This document shows positions 24,878-37,099 of a stretch of DNA of 64,000 bases, piece after piece. Both the position numbers and the translations under genes were made by a program. The stretch is from Rhizomys pruinosus (Eukaryota > Chordata > Mammalia > Rodentia > Spalacidae): NCBI GenBank assembly GCA_009823505.1, contig VZQC01013971.1, positions 790,161 through 854,160 on the forward strand. The letters are read 5' to 3'. Numbering within the stretch: position 1 is the first letter of the stretch; every line of letters starts with the position of its first letter. The notes under the pieces were generated by a model. The model saw only the letters and a program-made list of their open reading frames with translations, ran no database searches and was not told the origin of the DNA.

Positions 24878-25282
24878 CCTACCAAGTACAGATTATATTT
24901 CCCTATGTAGATTGAAAGTTCCCATAAAACAGACATCTTGACAAATGTATTCTTTGTTCCAAGAAGCGTTTGGCATCTCCAGCTAATGCCTACACATTTG
25001 TAGAGACGATGGTGCACCCTGAGAATCTTAGCTAGAAGCTTACCACTTCTCTTTTATTATCACTTTCATAAAATTGTTCATCTGTGAAATAACCGTTATT
25101 AAAAAATCGAGGCATTTTTATCAAGTTAATGTTCTCTAGTTCCCCTAGGGCAAAAACATACATATATTTGAGTTGAAGTATTTATTCTGAAAACAAACAA
25201 AAAAATAAAATGAATCCACACCTATATTAATACATTGAGTCTATATACTTGATATAGTGAAAACAATGTATACTTTGGAAGG
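24878..25282. other. Intergenic, no gene seen
   Basis: AT-rich unique-looking sequence. Confidence 0.5.
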
Positions 25283-25535
25283 GGCAGAGTATCACAGTTA
25301 AAAGCCTTGACTCTGGAGTCCAGTGAAAGACTTCAGAACTGGATTTATAATTTACTAGCTCCACAACCTTGGATTATTTTATATCTAACTCCTCTCAGTT
25401 CACATCTTCAAGTGTTGGGAAAATAAAATAAAAATGGTTCCTAACATAAGATCCTTGTATAAAATAAGCAAGTTAAATCAGGCAAAATTGCTGGTGACAG
25501 TGCCTGGCATGTAGGAACCTGTCAATACATACTAT
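25283..25535 (+). mobile_element. MIR SINE relic
   Basis: MIR order is visible: 'GACTCTGGAGTCCAG', 'TTTACTAGCTCCACAACCTT', then 'GACAGTGCCTGGCATGTAGG'. MIR is ancient and shared across mammals. Confidence 0.7.
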
Positions 25536-26288
25536 CTCTTATTATGCATCTACGAATCCATTTTAAACAGATTTCTGTAGGGAAATCCACTTTGAATTGC
25601 AGGCTGGCTTTCCAACTAGCATGCCTCAGGGCACCGCGTGACTGCGTGATGCTGGGTGGGGCAACAGTGTACAGTGGCGGGGAGTTGGGGGACTTATGAT
25701 TGGTCTGGGAACTGACGTCATTTAGTTTATAATGTAGCAAGGAATAAATTTGAATTTCATAGTAACATCATCATGGAATTCCTGGCTGTTATTTTATTAA
25801 TTATTGCACACACATACAGGCTAAGGTAGGCCTGCATTTCATTCGGGTGACCAGTGGGTTGGAAAAAGGCTTCCCTCTGTGGACCACCAATCTGGGTAGC
25901 TGGTGTTGTGAGTGGGTACTGGCTGAAGGGAGGCAATCAGCCATCAGCCTGAAATTCCTGTCCAGGCTCTGGGCAGGTGAGAAGCCACGGCCAAGAGTGG
26001 AACATATGTCTAGAGGGTCCAAGCTAAGGGCCTGAGTTGGAAGTATCATCCAGGCCGGGCTATGGAAGTAGCTAGCTGGCCACTGTGCTGAGGGGTCAGC
26101 TCCCCACAGTGTCTGCAAAGCGGGCACAGTGTCCCCATTCCCCTTAGCAGGGCCGCGTGGTTGATGTTCGACATAAAAAGAAAGCTTCCTACAGATTTCC
26201 TTCTGTATGCTCTGCCCAAATAACCTCCCAGCTAGAATTGCTTGCCTTTCAAAGCCAGACTCCACCCTCACATCCTCCCTAGATAAGT
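25536..26288. other. GC-moderate unique stretch with a 169-codon minus frame
   Basis: Less AT-rich than its surroundings. An uninterrupted minus-strand frame covers 25801-26310 but begins inside the AC microsatellite and shows no domain, signal peptide or membrane segment that I recognise. Could be a regulatory element, an exon relic or chance. Confidence 0.4.
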
Positions 26289-26311
26289 AAACACACACAC
26301 ACACACACACA

Positions 26312-26360
<49 letters not shown>
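26289..26360. repeat. Compound (AC)n(TC)n microsatellite
   Basis: About 13 AC units run straight into about 23 TC units. Confidence 0.97.
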
Positions 26361-26364
<4 letters not shown>

Positions 26365-26979
26365 TAAAGGCCTGGAAAAGCTGAGAATAAAGTTGCTTGC
26401 CATTAACGCTAATAATACTCCCTTTATGTTTGTTTGGTCCTATTGAGTTTATGAGCCATTTTCACATTCTTTGCATTATTTGATATTCATACACCTCTGC
26501 AAGAAAAGCGGCCAGCTATTTTCATTACTAACAGATACAGAACCCAAACCACAAAGGGGTTAAAATTGCCGCAATCACTCAGGAGCTCAGAGCAGTGTGA
26601 CTCTTGGCTATAGACTTTCTGCTCAACATGGGTGTGCAGATTCTACTGATAGATCCTAAGAACCAGTGGAGCTTCAAACCAGACTTTGCTCTCCTACACA
26701 CTCTTTGTATTAAAACTTCTCGTTACTAGGAAGTCACCTACTTCTCCCCCCCCAAGCACCCGCAGGGTGTGATTGCTTAGTTGGATTCTCCCTCCATTTA
26801 AGATGATCTTTCAGTTGTGAGGAAACTAAAGCAGACCCCCCTCATACATAGATATTTTTGCTTCTGCTATAATGGCGTTGTTTCTGTCATCCTTGATGGC
26901 AACAATAACAAGAGGCCAAGTCAAGCTACTGTTTTTGTTAATGTCTGTTAGTCTTTCATCAGCTGCAGAAATTTAAGGC
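26361..26979. other. Intergenic with a possible MIR (minus) at 26440-26640
   Basis: 'CAGATACAGAACCCAAACCA' and 'AAAGGGGTTAAAATTGCC' follow the reverse MIR order weakly. No gene seen. Confidence 0.4.
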
Positions 26980-27125
26980 TGTTTACAAACCTCCCTGTGT
27001 CCCAGTTTTCCCTTCTACAAAACAGACCCACTATTACTTATCTCATAGAATCCTTGCGACGATTTCAAGAAGTTCAAGAAGTAGAAGTATAAAATATTCA
27101 AACACAGCATGTGGTAACATAGGTA
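26980..27125 (+). mobile_element. MIR SINE relic
   Basis: 'CCCTGTGTCCCAGTTTTCCC', 'TACAAAACAGACCCACTATT' and 'ATCTCATAGAATCCTTGCGA' follow the MIR core. Confidence 0.5.
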
Positions 27126-27989
27126 TGAGTTCCCTGTTAGGAAATAAGAACACGACATTCACTCTTACTTTGGCTTATGTCATACAGCTGGCTCATGCCC
27201 CATCTATCATTGTGTGAATGAAAATGACCAAACCCCATGACCTTCAAATGCTTAACCAAAGTCCTTTTTGCGCAACACACCTAAGACTTTTGACATCCAG
27301 AACAGCCTTTTCTTATATATCTTAAATGAAAATATTCATTTTCTCATATTCCCCCAAAATATATCTTGACAAGTCTGTTTTCTGACTTTTACCCTTATCA
27401 CCATGATCATCCTCCAATTTTGCCTAAGGAATAGGTTGCTATGGAAACATTCACCACCCACAGTCAACAGTCAAATTTCATTTCTCTGATTCAACTATTA
27501 GAAAATAAATGGTCCATGCAATAGTCTCTGTGTTTATTTCCCTGTTTATTTGGAAAATTTTCTACCTGCTTGAAGCATCTATAAATGGAATATAAATGCC
27601 ATTTTAAACATTCGAACAATAATTTGTTAATTCAAAACACAACATTATTCAGATTCTCAATGTTTCCAAAGTAGGTTTCTGTCAATATAAGGGGAGAGTA
27701 AACACTCCATTCCCAGATTTTGTTTAGCTAAACTGCTTCTTTTGGAACAGAATAAGAAATAAATTTCAACATATTATTCTATGGAAAATAACTTTTCCTC
27801 CATTATTTTTCTGCCCCAGGAAAAAATGACTTACTCAACTATTTCTGAAATGAGGAAGTTCATTATTCTGGGAAGAAATTAAATCTTCATACTGGCCAAG
27901 GTGCCACTGATGAGAGGCACTTTCTTCCAGAATGCTCTTCGAGGTAGAGTGCCACAAATATCCTGCTAATACTGGTGAAATGACTGGTG
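27126..27989. other. Intergenic, no gene seen
   Basis: AT-rich unique-looking sequence. Confidence 0.5.
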
Positions 27990-28745
27990 ATTGTTAATTG
28001 AAATCAAAGCAGCATTTAATAGGAACTTAATGGATATAATGGAGTTTAATAAGAAACACTTTAGACAATACTCTTATAAGAACTTTACAGGTAAATGGAT
28101 AGAACTAGAAGTCATTATGCTAAGTGAAGAAAACAAGCCTAGAAAAACAAATGATGAATGGTATCCCTCATATATGGATGCTAGCACCAAATCCCTAGTT
28201 GTAAGACAAACTAAGCAACATTAATGTTATATTTCTTTTTATCTGAAAGCAACTATACTGTTAAAATGTGAATCCCCTAATGGGCTCTAGAATTAACCTA
28301 CTGCTTATTTTCAGACTTTCTAATTTTGGTATATGGCTGAAGGGTATGTATGCATATCTCAGAGTATGATAAAATTAAAGGGGAAAAATGTTAACGTATA
28401 GCTTATTTTCAAACGTTAACTTATAGTTTATTTTCAGATGTCATAATTTTGATATATATGATATGTATGTGTATATATATGTACATATATATATTTGGAA
28501 CAATACAAATTGGAGGGAACAACAACAAAAGGACTGGGTCAAAGAACTGACTGAAACAGTAAATTTCTGCCCCAATTAGTAAACCTCTGCACAGCAAAAC
28601 TTTAAAAAGACTGAGAAAAATATGCAAGACATGTGTGGCAGAATGCATAAGCTAGGGTGGGGTGGGGGGCATGGAAAGGGGTATGAGTCTAAATTGGATT
28701 GAGAAAGGTTGTATGAAATGCATAACACTTCAGTAAAATATTAAA
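27990..28745 (+). mobile_element. L1 3' end: ORF2 tail plus 3' UTR
   Basis: 28080-28220 encodes the ORF2 tail ('KWIELEVIMLSEENK', 'WYPSYMDAST'). 28490-28740 holds the family 3' UTR marks ('AGAACTGACTGAAACAGTAA', 'GGCAGAATGCATAAGC', G-rich tract). Old and frame-broken. Confidence 0.75.
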
Positions 28746-28796
28746 GGAAGAACTTCACAGAGTAAAAATCTTATAAATTTTGCATACACATCATTT

Positions 28797-28798
<2 letters not shown>

Positions 28799-28843
<45 letters not shown>

Positions 28844-28862
28844 GCGCACGCGCGCTCACGTG
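28799..28862. repeat. (CA)n(CG)n alternating purine-pyrimidine run
   Basis: Pure CA units pass into CG units and then CACGCG mixtures, an uninterrupted alternating run that favours Z-DNA. Confidence 0.95.
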
Positions 28863-29162
28863 CAATAAGTGATTTTTATTTCTCCAAATTAATAGCCCCT
28901 CTTTTATATTTTAACTTTGCTTGGAAATCTCACCTAATCCATTGAAACAATAAAGAAATGTATATATCATAGATACAAGTAAGATTTGCAGGAGCACAGA
29001 AACCAAGAGACATTTTAAAAGCCTGGCCTTCTGAAATTATAAATATAGTGAGCAAGAATAAGTGTACTGACTTATCCTTGCTCTGCATTAAATAACAGAT
29101 GTACCCTGGAGTTTCAAAGAAATATGCTTTTTTAATTCAGAGAAAATGACTTAAATATTCTT

Positions 29163-29403
29163 TTTTTTAATTTTATTTATTTCTGTATGTGTATGAATGT
29201 ACTGTCTGCATGCAAGTCTGTGCACCCGTGTCGTGCAATGCCGCGGAGGTCAGAAGAGGGTCTCGGATTCCCCTGGAACTGGAGTTCTCCTGGAATTGGA
29301 GTTTCAGACGGTTCTCGGCTGCCATGTGGGTGCTGGGGATCGAACCCGGGTCCTCTGCAAGAGCGGTTGGCGCTCTTAACCGCTAGGCCATCTCTCCAGC
29401 CCC
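29163..29403 (-). mobile_element. B2 SINE, young form (minus)
   Basis: Reverse boxes GGGATCGAACC and CCGCTAGGCCA, 17-bp duplication present. Target-site duplication AATGACTTAAATATTCTT at 29145-29162 and 29404-29421. Confidence 0.97.
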
Positions 29404-29421
29404 AATGACTTAAATATTCTT

Positions 29422-30249
29422 ACAGAAATTTTAAGTATCAAACAAATCCTTCCCATCATCCTGACATATTCAATTGATAATTATTAAATATTACAAACAA
29501 AAATCAATGAAGCCATTCCTTTTGGAGAAGCAGTAGCTGGTGCCAAGGTAAAGGTGGTACTAGGACGTCAGCACCAACAAGCAGCAGAGCCCAAAGGAGA
29601 GCCGGTTCATGGGGCTAGAGTTCTCAACACAGGGAGTCTAGGTTACTGAAGTTTAATGAGTGACTTCACTATAAATGGAAAGAAATTCAATGATTTATCT
29701 AACTAAAAATTGTTGCGAGCAGATCTTTAAAATAGTAGATGAGTATCACTCCCAACCTGTAACAACTGTTTCCATTTCTCATCATCCAAGGCATTATACC
29801 CCTGATAATATCTAATAGTACCTGGTAAAGAGAATTTTAAGAAAACTAAGATGAAGTGAAATGAAACAAAATTTAAACATCATTTGAAGAAAAAAAAAAT
29901 ACTTCCCTGTATTAAAAATGGAAAGAAGTTGATGCAATATCTTGTGTTGAGGTTGAGCATCTACAAATCAAAGGTAATTTCCTCATGGTGAAATTCAAAC
30001 CTATCCAAATTTTCGTATCTTAGATGTTTTCCTAATGGCTCTCAAGTGGAATCAGCTGCTGCTAAATTCAATGATTTGTTTCTAGTATTTACTATTATTT
30101 AAGACTATAGCATGTTTTCAATTAGCTAAAGTTATTGTGACATATACCTTTGTTAAGATCTTTGTAAGCCTGGAATTATGCCCACAGTGGATATTAATAG
30201 AAAGAAGAATGGAGGCAGTTCTCTTTCCCATCAGTCAAAGAAGGGTCTT
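29422..30249. other. Intergenic, no gene seen
   Basis: Unique-looking; a slightly GC-richer patch lies at 29520-29650 with no supported frame. Confidence 0.5.
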
Positions 30250-30609
30250 TGTATTAGTCACTTTTCTGTTGCTGTGATAAACCACCATGACCAAGGGAAC
30301 TTATAAAAGGAAGGGTTTATTTAAGCTTATGATTGACAGTTCCAGGGAATCAGAGTCCATTGTGGTGGGAGGCATGGTGGCCAGGGCTGGAGCAGAAAGC
30401 CCAGGTTCACATCTCAAAATGAGCACAGGAAGCAGAGAGAGAGACTGGAGACTGCAAGACTTGTTAAACTCACTAAGTCCACTCCCAATGATGTACTTCC
30501 TCCAGCATGGCCACATCTTCTAAGACCTCCCAGAACAGTGCCACCAACTGAGGACAAAATGTCTGAATATTTAAAGCCTATGGGGGACACTCTCATTCAA
30601 ACCACCACA
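30250..30609 (-). mobile_element. MT-type MaLR solo LTR (minus)
   Basis: 360 bp, closely related to 24513-24877 and in the same orientation. Ends TG...CA. Flanks GTCTT/GTATT fit a 5-bp duplication with one change. The different flanks show it is an independent insertion and not the partner LTR of the other copy. Confidence 0.85.
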
Positions 30610-31984
30610 GTATTCTATCCAGATTTGTCTCAGGTCTGATACTATAAGAAGTAACTCCACTTGAACTCCTTTATCAGCACATGCAATTGAAATTGGATAC
30701 CACATTTGTTTTCTTTACACCTAAAGAACTAAAGGGCTTTACATCATAAGGCTGTTTTGGTTTTTTGGTTTTTGTTTTCTTGGGGGGGTTGTCCCCCCCA
30801 GAAACTACATTGAAAGGAAGATATACCAGTGTCTGCTTTAACTGAGTGGATGGACATTTTAGAGTTAATGCTAACTTTCACAAAAATGACTTCTGGTGCA
30901 TACTAACCAAGGAAAATTAGCTATCACATGGTTAGTATGGTTAGTCAAATAGAGCAGGTATTTAATTACTTTAATTATGAATAGGCAGTTTTTAGTTCTA
31001 AGGAACTTCTAGCAACAAAGAAAGCTTAACTTGATAGGTGCTGATACTAATCAAGCAATGTGCCATAACTTTCCACCTGCCTTGGGGGTTCAAATATAGT
31101 TCCATTAGAAGGTATTAATTACTTCAAGAATTATAGTTGGGAAGCTAGAATAGACACACAGAAAGCAAAAGAAAATAATGCCAAGCACTGTGTCACAGAG
31201 CAGAGGCTTGTATTCTGTTTGGAACACAAGAAGCCATGCAGAGTTTCTAAGAGCACGTGGGAAGAGGAAAGGCTGATCTAAATGGAGGCGTGCTTTAAGA
31301 CAGCCTTGGAGCAGCGTGGAGAGTGGAGCGGGCTCCGGGTGAGAAGAACAGGGTAGAAGCTGCAGGAGAGGACATGGGGAGCCACTCGCAACTGTGATGG
31401 TGAAAGAAGGAAGGTCACAGTGCACAGATCTGAGATGTGAAAAATGGGGTTTCAGGATAGAGTGGAGCAATGTTCATGGAAGAGAGGAGGAGAAAGGTTT
31501 GAGAGCATGTGCAGTTTCTTCTTTAAATTGGGGGTCTGAACATCAAATGTGCTGTCTGTACAATTTCAGGAAAAGTACTTTATTCCGAAAGTATTTTGTG
31601 GTTAGAAAACCCATGTAAATGCTATGACTATAGACTGTACTTCTGACAGAACTTTGAGTTTCATTGCCTGTAGGTGATACATACATCGAAGTAAGGAATA
31701 TTTCCTAGAGCATTCTCAGCACAGCACCCCTGGGGATGGAGCTCTAGCTTTCACTTGGCCAGCCGGATATGGAAGTACACGTCTCACCCATCTCTTGAGG
31801 AAGACTTGATACTGTTTCTGTACCTGCTGATTTGAGGACCTCAGCTTCCCTGGCTCATCCTTATCCTTCCAAGACCAATGACTCTAAGCAGATATTCTCT
31901 AGAATCCCCTTTGGAAGATCACTTTTGCTTTTCCTCCTAGCCGCACAGCGCTCTATGCAGCTATGCCACTATTAATCTCACTAG
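30610..31984. other. Intergenic, no gene seen
   Basis: Contains a G7/C7 hairpin at 30781-30800. The minus frame 31105-31470 (121 codons) has no recognisable domain. Confidence 0.5.
30781..30800. repeat. Perfect G7-TTGT-C7 hairpin
   Basis: TGGGGGGGTTGTCCCCCCCA is an exact inverted repeat with 8-bp arms and a 4-base loop. Confidence 0.9.
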
Positions 31985-32105
31985 GCCATAGGTTCCTATG
32001 AAGAAGGGTGATTCTATTTTATTTGTCAACATACTCACAGTATGTGGTTTGGTACCAAGGACATAGTAGGTGCTGGATAGTATGTGTTGATTGAATGAAT
32101 GAATT
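31985..32105 (+). mobile_element. L2/MIR-like relic
   Basis: 'GGACATAGTAGGTGCTGGAT' followed by 'TTGATTGAATGAATGAATT' is the classic end of an ancient mammalian L2/MIR element. Confidence 0.5.
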
Positions 32106-33259
32106 CTCTAATTCAGTTCTGTTGTCTTCGATGCTTTTGGGTACTTTGTAGACAGAAATACAGCATAAGCCAATAATTGACAGTGATCCCTCTGTGATTG
32201 AAGAGAAAGTGAAAGAGAAAAGAGAAAAGTAGAGAGAAAAAGTAGCTGCATTTAATGTCTAATAGATTTATAGAGGAAAGAGATAATAAACTTATACTTT
32301 GACAGCTGTCTACCTTTTCTCTACAAAATGTGTCCTTAAGGATTGTTATGTCACAGCCCACAGGTTTGTGCTGTGCCTGGCAGTCACTCATATCCAAACA
32401 GCAAACTGAGCTATCATGTACAATTCTGTGCTTCATGTTTGTAGGAACCACCAGTTTTCCATTTTGCTTTGTCACTAAACAGTGCACAGCATGTGAATAT
32501 ACTTAATGCTTCTGAACTATACACTTGAAAATGGCTGAGAGAGCACAGTTTATGTTATGTGAGATTTTTTAAACCATAAACAACACAATTGTGGAGTGAC
32601 CACTGGGTACTTACCTGGTACTGCTAAGCCTATTTGAAACCTTCCAGCTGGCATATTCCTTGGATGATCCTGAGGAGTTTAGAGACCAATGTTACTTCCT
32701 GAGAGAAGATAGATGTTGGATACTAAGTCCTTCCGACTTTATTGCCATCCTGAATTTTTATCCAAATATACTAAGTATTCTTATATTTTAAGATGAAGAT
32801 TTGGAGAGGGAAAACTGAAAGAATGTGAATTTGAGGCTGATAAACAGTACAGATAGAGGTAATTACTCCAGGAAGCCACCAAATTGAGATCTTCCCTCTC
32901 TGAGTCATGACAGGCTTAGCTGCAACATGATGGGTGAAGAAGAAAAGCCTGGAATGTCTCCCTCCAGTTCAGGTGAGAGTCCTACCTTCTGCTGAGATGC
33001 AGCAAAATCACATTATGTCTGTACCTTAGCAAAGGGGTCAGCAAAGTCCCCTTCTCTGTGCTAAATTCTGTGTTCTTCACTATTCTAGACCTAAGCTGCA
33101 CCCCAGAAATGAGTGAGCAGGATATATGTGGAGAGGGTTATGAGCAGAGAACCCAAAACATGTAAGAGACCATTGATTGCATCCTCCACCCGACAGCCCC
33201 AACAGCTCTGGGATGTCCCTTTAGAGACCATTCCAGGAATACTGCAGGCACAAGTTGTG
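32106..33259. other. Intergenic, no gene seen
   Basis: Unique-looking. The minus frame 32113-32487 (124 codons) has no recognisable domain. Confidence 0.5.
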
Positions 33260-33276
33260 CTGAACAGTGTATTTTC

Positions 33277-33509
33277 TTTTTTTATTTTAAATAATTTTAT
33301 TTATTTTTTATGTGTATGAATGTACTGTCTGCATGTAGGTTTGTGCACCCGTGTCATGCAACGTCATGGAGGTCAGAAGAAGGTGTTGGATTCCCCTGGA
33401 ACTGGAGTTAAAGACGGGTCTTATCCGCCATGTGGTTGCTGGGAATTGAACCCAGTTCCTCTGCAAGAGTAGTTGGTGCTCTTAACTGCTGAGCCATCTC
33501 TCCAGCCCC
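33277..33509 (-). mobile_element. B2 SINE, single-module form (minus)
   Basis: No 17-bp duplication. Target-site duplication CTGAACAGTGTATTTTC at 33260-33276 and 33510-33526. Confidence 0.96.
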
Positions 33510-33526
33510 CTGAACAGTGTATTTTC

Positions 33527-35189
33527 CAAACCCCTCCCTGCTCTCGACTTTGTTGTCCAGTGACTGAGTCACAATTCAATTGATGGCCAGGAAAGCTAAG
33601 GTGGTCAAGAGAATTCCTGAGGCAGAGTAGCTGATTATTCAGAGAATACTCAGAAAGGGCCAGTGTTAAACCACGACATAGTCACAAATGCATTCAAGAT
33701 ACGAAACATGAGGTAATAGAAGAAAATTAGTTGAAAGTATTGCAATCTGCCAATGAACTCCATATTACACAGTGAAATCATTCACAAACAGTGTAATTTA
33801 GCAAAATTATAATAATAATGATCTCAATTTCTCCTAGATAGAAGTGTATGCTCTGTAAGAACAGTACATTTGGGAGACAGTTTTTTTTTTCTTCCTCCCC
33901 AATAGAGTAAATCATATCATATTATGTGACTTCAATACAAAAAAAAGGAAGGTAGTCTACCAAAGATATATGGCTTCTAATTTGATTGGTTATTGGCCTA
34001 AATCACTGCTATTTGAGAATAAAGTTTGATGCTAAATGTGAAGGTCAAACAAAAATTCCCTAACTATCAAATTTGTAATGGTTTGTAATAGTGAGAATAT
34101 ATCACATATCTGGAAGAGACAAGTCAAGATGGAATCTCTTGTGAGAATTTTCAGATGCATAAGCTTTAAAATGAGCGATTAAGTCTGGCTAATAGTAATT
34201 GCTATGTTCCATTGCTCTACAAGGTAAATGCTAAGGTAACTGCTGATTATCCCTAGTACTTACAAAGTGATAGCAGATAAGCCTAATAGGATTTCTAATA
34301 AGTAGCTGTGTTTTTTTTTCCTCTCCCTTTTCCAGCTCTGTGAAGTGGAAATTGTGCAGGCACCAATAGAAAAAAAAAATCAAGGAATGCCTTGATTATC
34401 AAGCATATTTACCATATAAATCTATCAGGAATAGATTACGTCAAAGCTACAGCCCAGTCAGGCATGGCGAGCTGCCCAAAAACCTAAAATTTTAAAAATG
34501 CTGTCAGTTTTATTATGCAAAAAGATCTCAACACATCCTCCAGCAGTCCTGGAGATCAATCTATTAGGAGATGCTTGGCCAATGGACCTGGAAGACTGCT
34601 GTTTCCATGGGATTGTGATCTGATTCTTTATTTTTTTTTTTTAAGGTGGAAGGATAAACTTTATTTTCCTAGAAACTATGAGGATGACAGAAACATGTAA
34701 CACCTAAGTGCTGTGTCTCTACTTCATTAAATCATCACATTAACCAGAATAAAAGGGGACAACAGTGTGGAGCCATGTGCTTTTTCCGAATGGTTGCTTT
34801 TGTGGAGTGTGTCCTGGCTCATGTACACTCCTGCTGAGGTGGGTTCAGAATGGAGGACTCACAAGAACAAACCTAGATGTACAACAATGAAGAATTAAAT
34901 TTAAAAACCCTCAGAAAACAGCCAAATGGCATGGTATAACTTAATTTACCATATCTATCAAATCTCCCCTATTTACAAATACTTAACATTATAGACCTGA
35001 AAATAAAGGAAAGCACTTGGTTACTGTGTCATATACATAGAAATTGAAAGCAGTCACAGGATGCTTCTTTCACAAGCTTCCCTTCAGATGTAGGCTTCCC
35101 CTAGGATCTGATTCTTGACATGAATTCCTGGTGTTCAATTACTAACACACAGCATTTTACCATACCGCTTATATTTTACCATATTATGT
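33527..35189. other. Intergenic, no gene seen
   Basis: AT-rich unique-looking sequence with several short poly-T and poly-A runs. Confidence 0.5.
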
Positions 35190-35590
35190 GTAATGTATAG
35201 GTATATGACTGCCCACATGTAAATCATGTGTATCTACCTACATGGACAATATTATGGGCCTGCCCATATGTGTACTCTATTGTGCCTCTCCACATGTGCA
35301 CCATGAATGTATACTTGCTCATGTGTATACTATGAGTATTTCTTCCCCCATGACCTATATGTGTATATATCTGCTCACATGTGCACTTTGTGTGTGGCTT
35401 CACATATGTGCAGTGTGTATGTGTGACTGCCTATATGTGTAATGTGTTATCTACCTGCCCACTGTGTATGTGTGCTTGTCCATATTTCATATGATGTGTG
35501 TATGCCTGTGCCTGATTACACATTCATAGTGTATATCTGCCCATATATACAGTGTATGGGCCTGGCCACATATGCACAGCACATGTGAAA
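35190..35590. repeat. Degenerate TG-rich minisatellite, about 28-32 bp period
   Basis: Successive units start 'CTGCCCATATGTGTA', 'CTCTCCACATGTGCA', 'CTTGCTCATGTGTA', 'TCTGCTCACATGTGCA', 'CTTCACATATGTGCA', 'CTGCCTATATGTGTA' and so on, roughly a dozen diverged units. Confidence 0.75.
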
Positions 35591-36033
35591 TAAACTTATT
35601 TCTTGAGTGTTAACTATTTCCCAACTGCATTATTTGTGACAACCACTGCAATCCAGAAAATAAGAGTCTAGTAGAGTACTGTTTCATGCACTATCAATGG
35701 GCTTATGAACCCAGAAGGAACTGCTTAAGATGCAAATTCTGTTCAGTGTATCTGGGATGGGATAGAGATTCTACTTTCCTAATGCTTGCCCTTTCCTGTT
35801 GACTTTGCTAGTACTGGGATAGCAGTATATTTAAGGAAACACATTGAATCATACAAATAACCAATTATATGCTTAAATAAGTATGATCTAGAAATGAAAA
35901 AAAAAATGAATGCGGGGAAGGAGCAAATTAAACAGAAGACCTAATTCCTGCCTCAGAGCTGGAGGATGGTGGGACTATGGCAGTAGTTGGTATTGAAACT
36001 TCACAGCATACAATACAACTTATAGGTCTTTGC
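35591..36033. other. Intergenic, no gene seen
   Basis: Unique-looking sequence between two minisatellites. Confidence 0.5.
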
Positions 36034-36214
36034 ACACGGGTGTCTTCAGGACACCCTCTAGTTGCATGGCTGCCCATGTCTTCAGGATAGTGCTACAGGT
36101 GCATCTCTGCCCACAGTTATCTTCAGACACCCTTCCAGGTTCATCTCTACCTACAGGGGTCTTCAGGACACCCTTCCAGGTGAACCTTTGTCCACAAATG
36201 TTCCGAGACACCAG
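36034..36214. repeat. Minisatellite, about 40-bp period, about 4.4 units
   Basis: Units share 'GTCTTCAGGACACCC', then 'CCAGGTGCATCTCTGCCCACA' variants. The two central units are the closest. Length differs by 0-1 base between units. Confidence 0.8.
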
Positions 36215-37099
36215 TATGTGCTTCCCTTGAGCTCAGGGATCGCTGGAAATACCTGTGGCTCAATAGCCTTGAACTTCCTGGTTGAAGAATAATTAATTGC
36301 CAATATCCCAGCTTCAAATGGGACATTCTGGGGTGATTTTTGGCTTCTCAAAAGCCTTCCAGTAGGATAGAGCCCTAGTCACCACAGCTATATTTCTTAT
36401 ATTAATTTTCTCATTTTTCTGCCTCATAGCCAAGTGGAAACATTAAGTAGATAACAGATATATGGAGAATGGGGTATTGATACAAACATGGGTATCAGTG
36501 GGACAGTGGCATTAAATGAGATTTCCTGGAGGAGAAAATTCCAATCTAAGAAAAGAGCACTTAAGACCAGACCCTGAAAAACTACAAGATCTGTGGAGCT
36601 GGTTTTTAAAAAGCCATATGAGCAGTCAAGAACATTTACAAACTATGTACTTAAAAGAATCATTTTCTAAGGCCCAATGAAATTCTAAGTGGCTATCTAC
36701 CCCCATAGCTCTCAGTCTCTGTGGGTTAGAGCTTCAAAGGGCATGTTCCAATGACAGAATAATATCATCTTTAAAATGTTTTTGTATATCTGAAGTTAAT
36801 CCAGAAATATATCAAGACCCAGATACTGTTTTCTTTCACCAGGACAAAATTTATTCAGTGAGCAGTGACAATTTTATAAATTTAGGAGGCTACACATGAT
36901 TTGTGAAAATTTAACTTCTCCATCTCTGTTTCTGAAGTTGTAAATTAAAAATCAAATTGAAAGTGTTAGGCTAAACTTACTCTCTTTGTATGTTCTCTCT
37001 AGTTCTTTATGTTAATGAATAAACATAGATCATATATAATCCTTATCACTTACACAAAAATTATCTAAAAATTCTATAAACATAAGGAAATAGTGGTTT
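36215..37099. other. Intergenic, no gene seen
   Basis: AT-rich unique-looking sequence. Confidence 0.5.

Noticed and set aside
24551..24910. 119-codon plus frame
   Set aside because: Lies antisense across an MT LTR; the related LTR at 30250 breaks it.
24513..30609. Full-length MaLR provirus bounded by the two MT LTRs
   Set aside because: The two LTRs have different flanking duplications, and the sequence between them holds MIR, B2 and L1 tails rather than a MaLR interior.
31105..31470. 121-codon minus frame
   Set aside because: No domain, no splice context, leucine/serine-rich chance translation.
32113..32487. 124-codon minus frame
   Set aside because: No recognisable domain; overlaps low-complexity AGAGAAA sequence.
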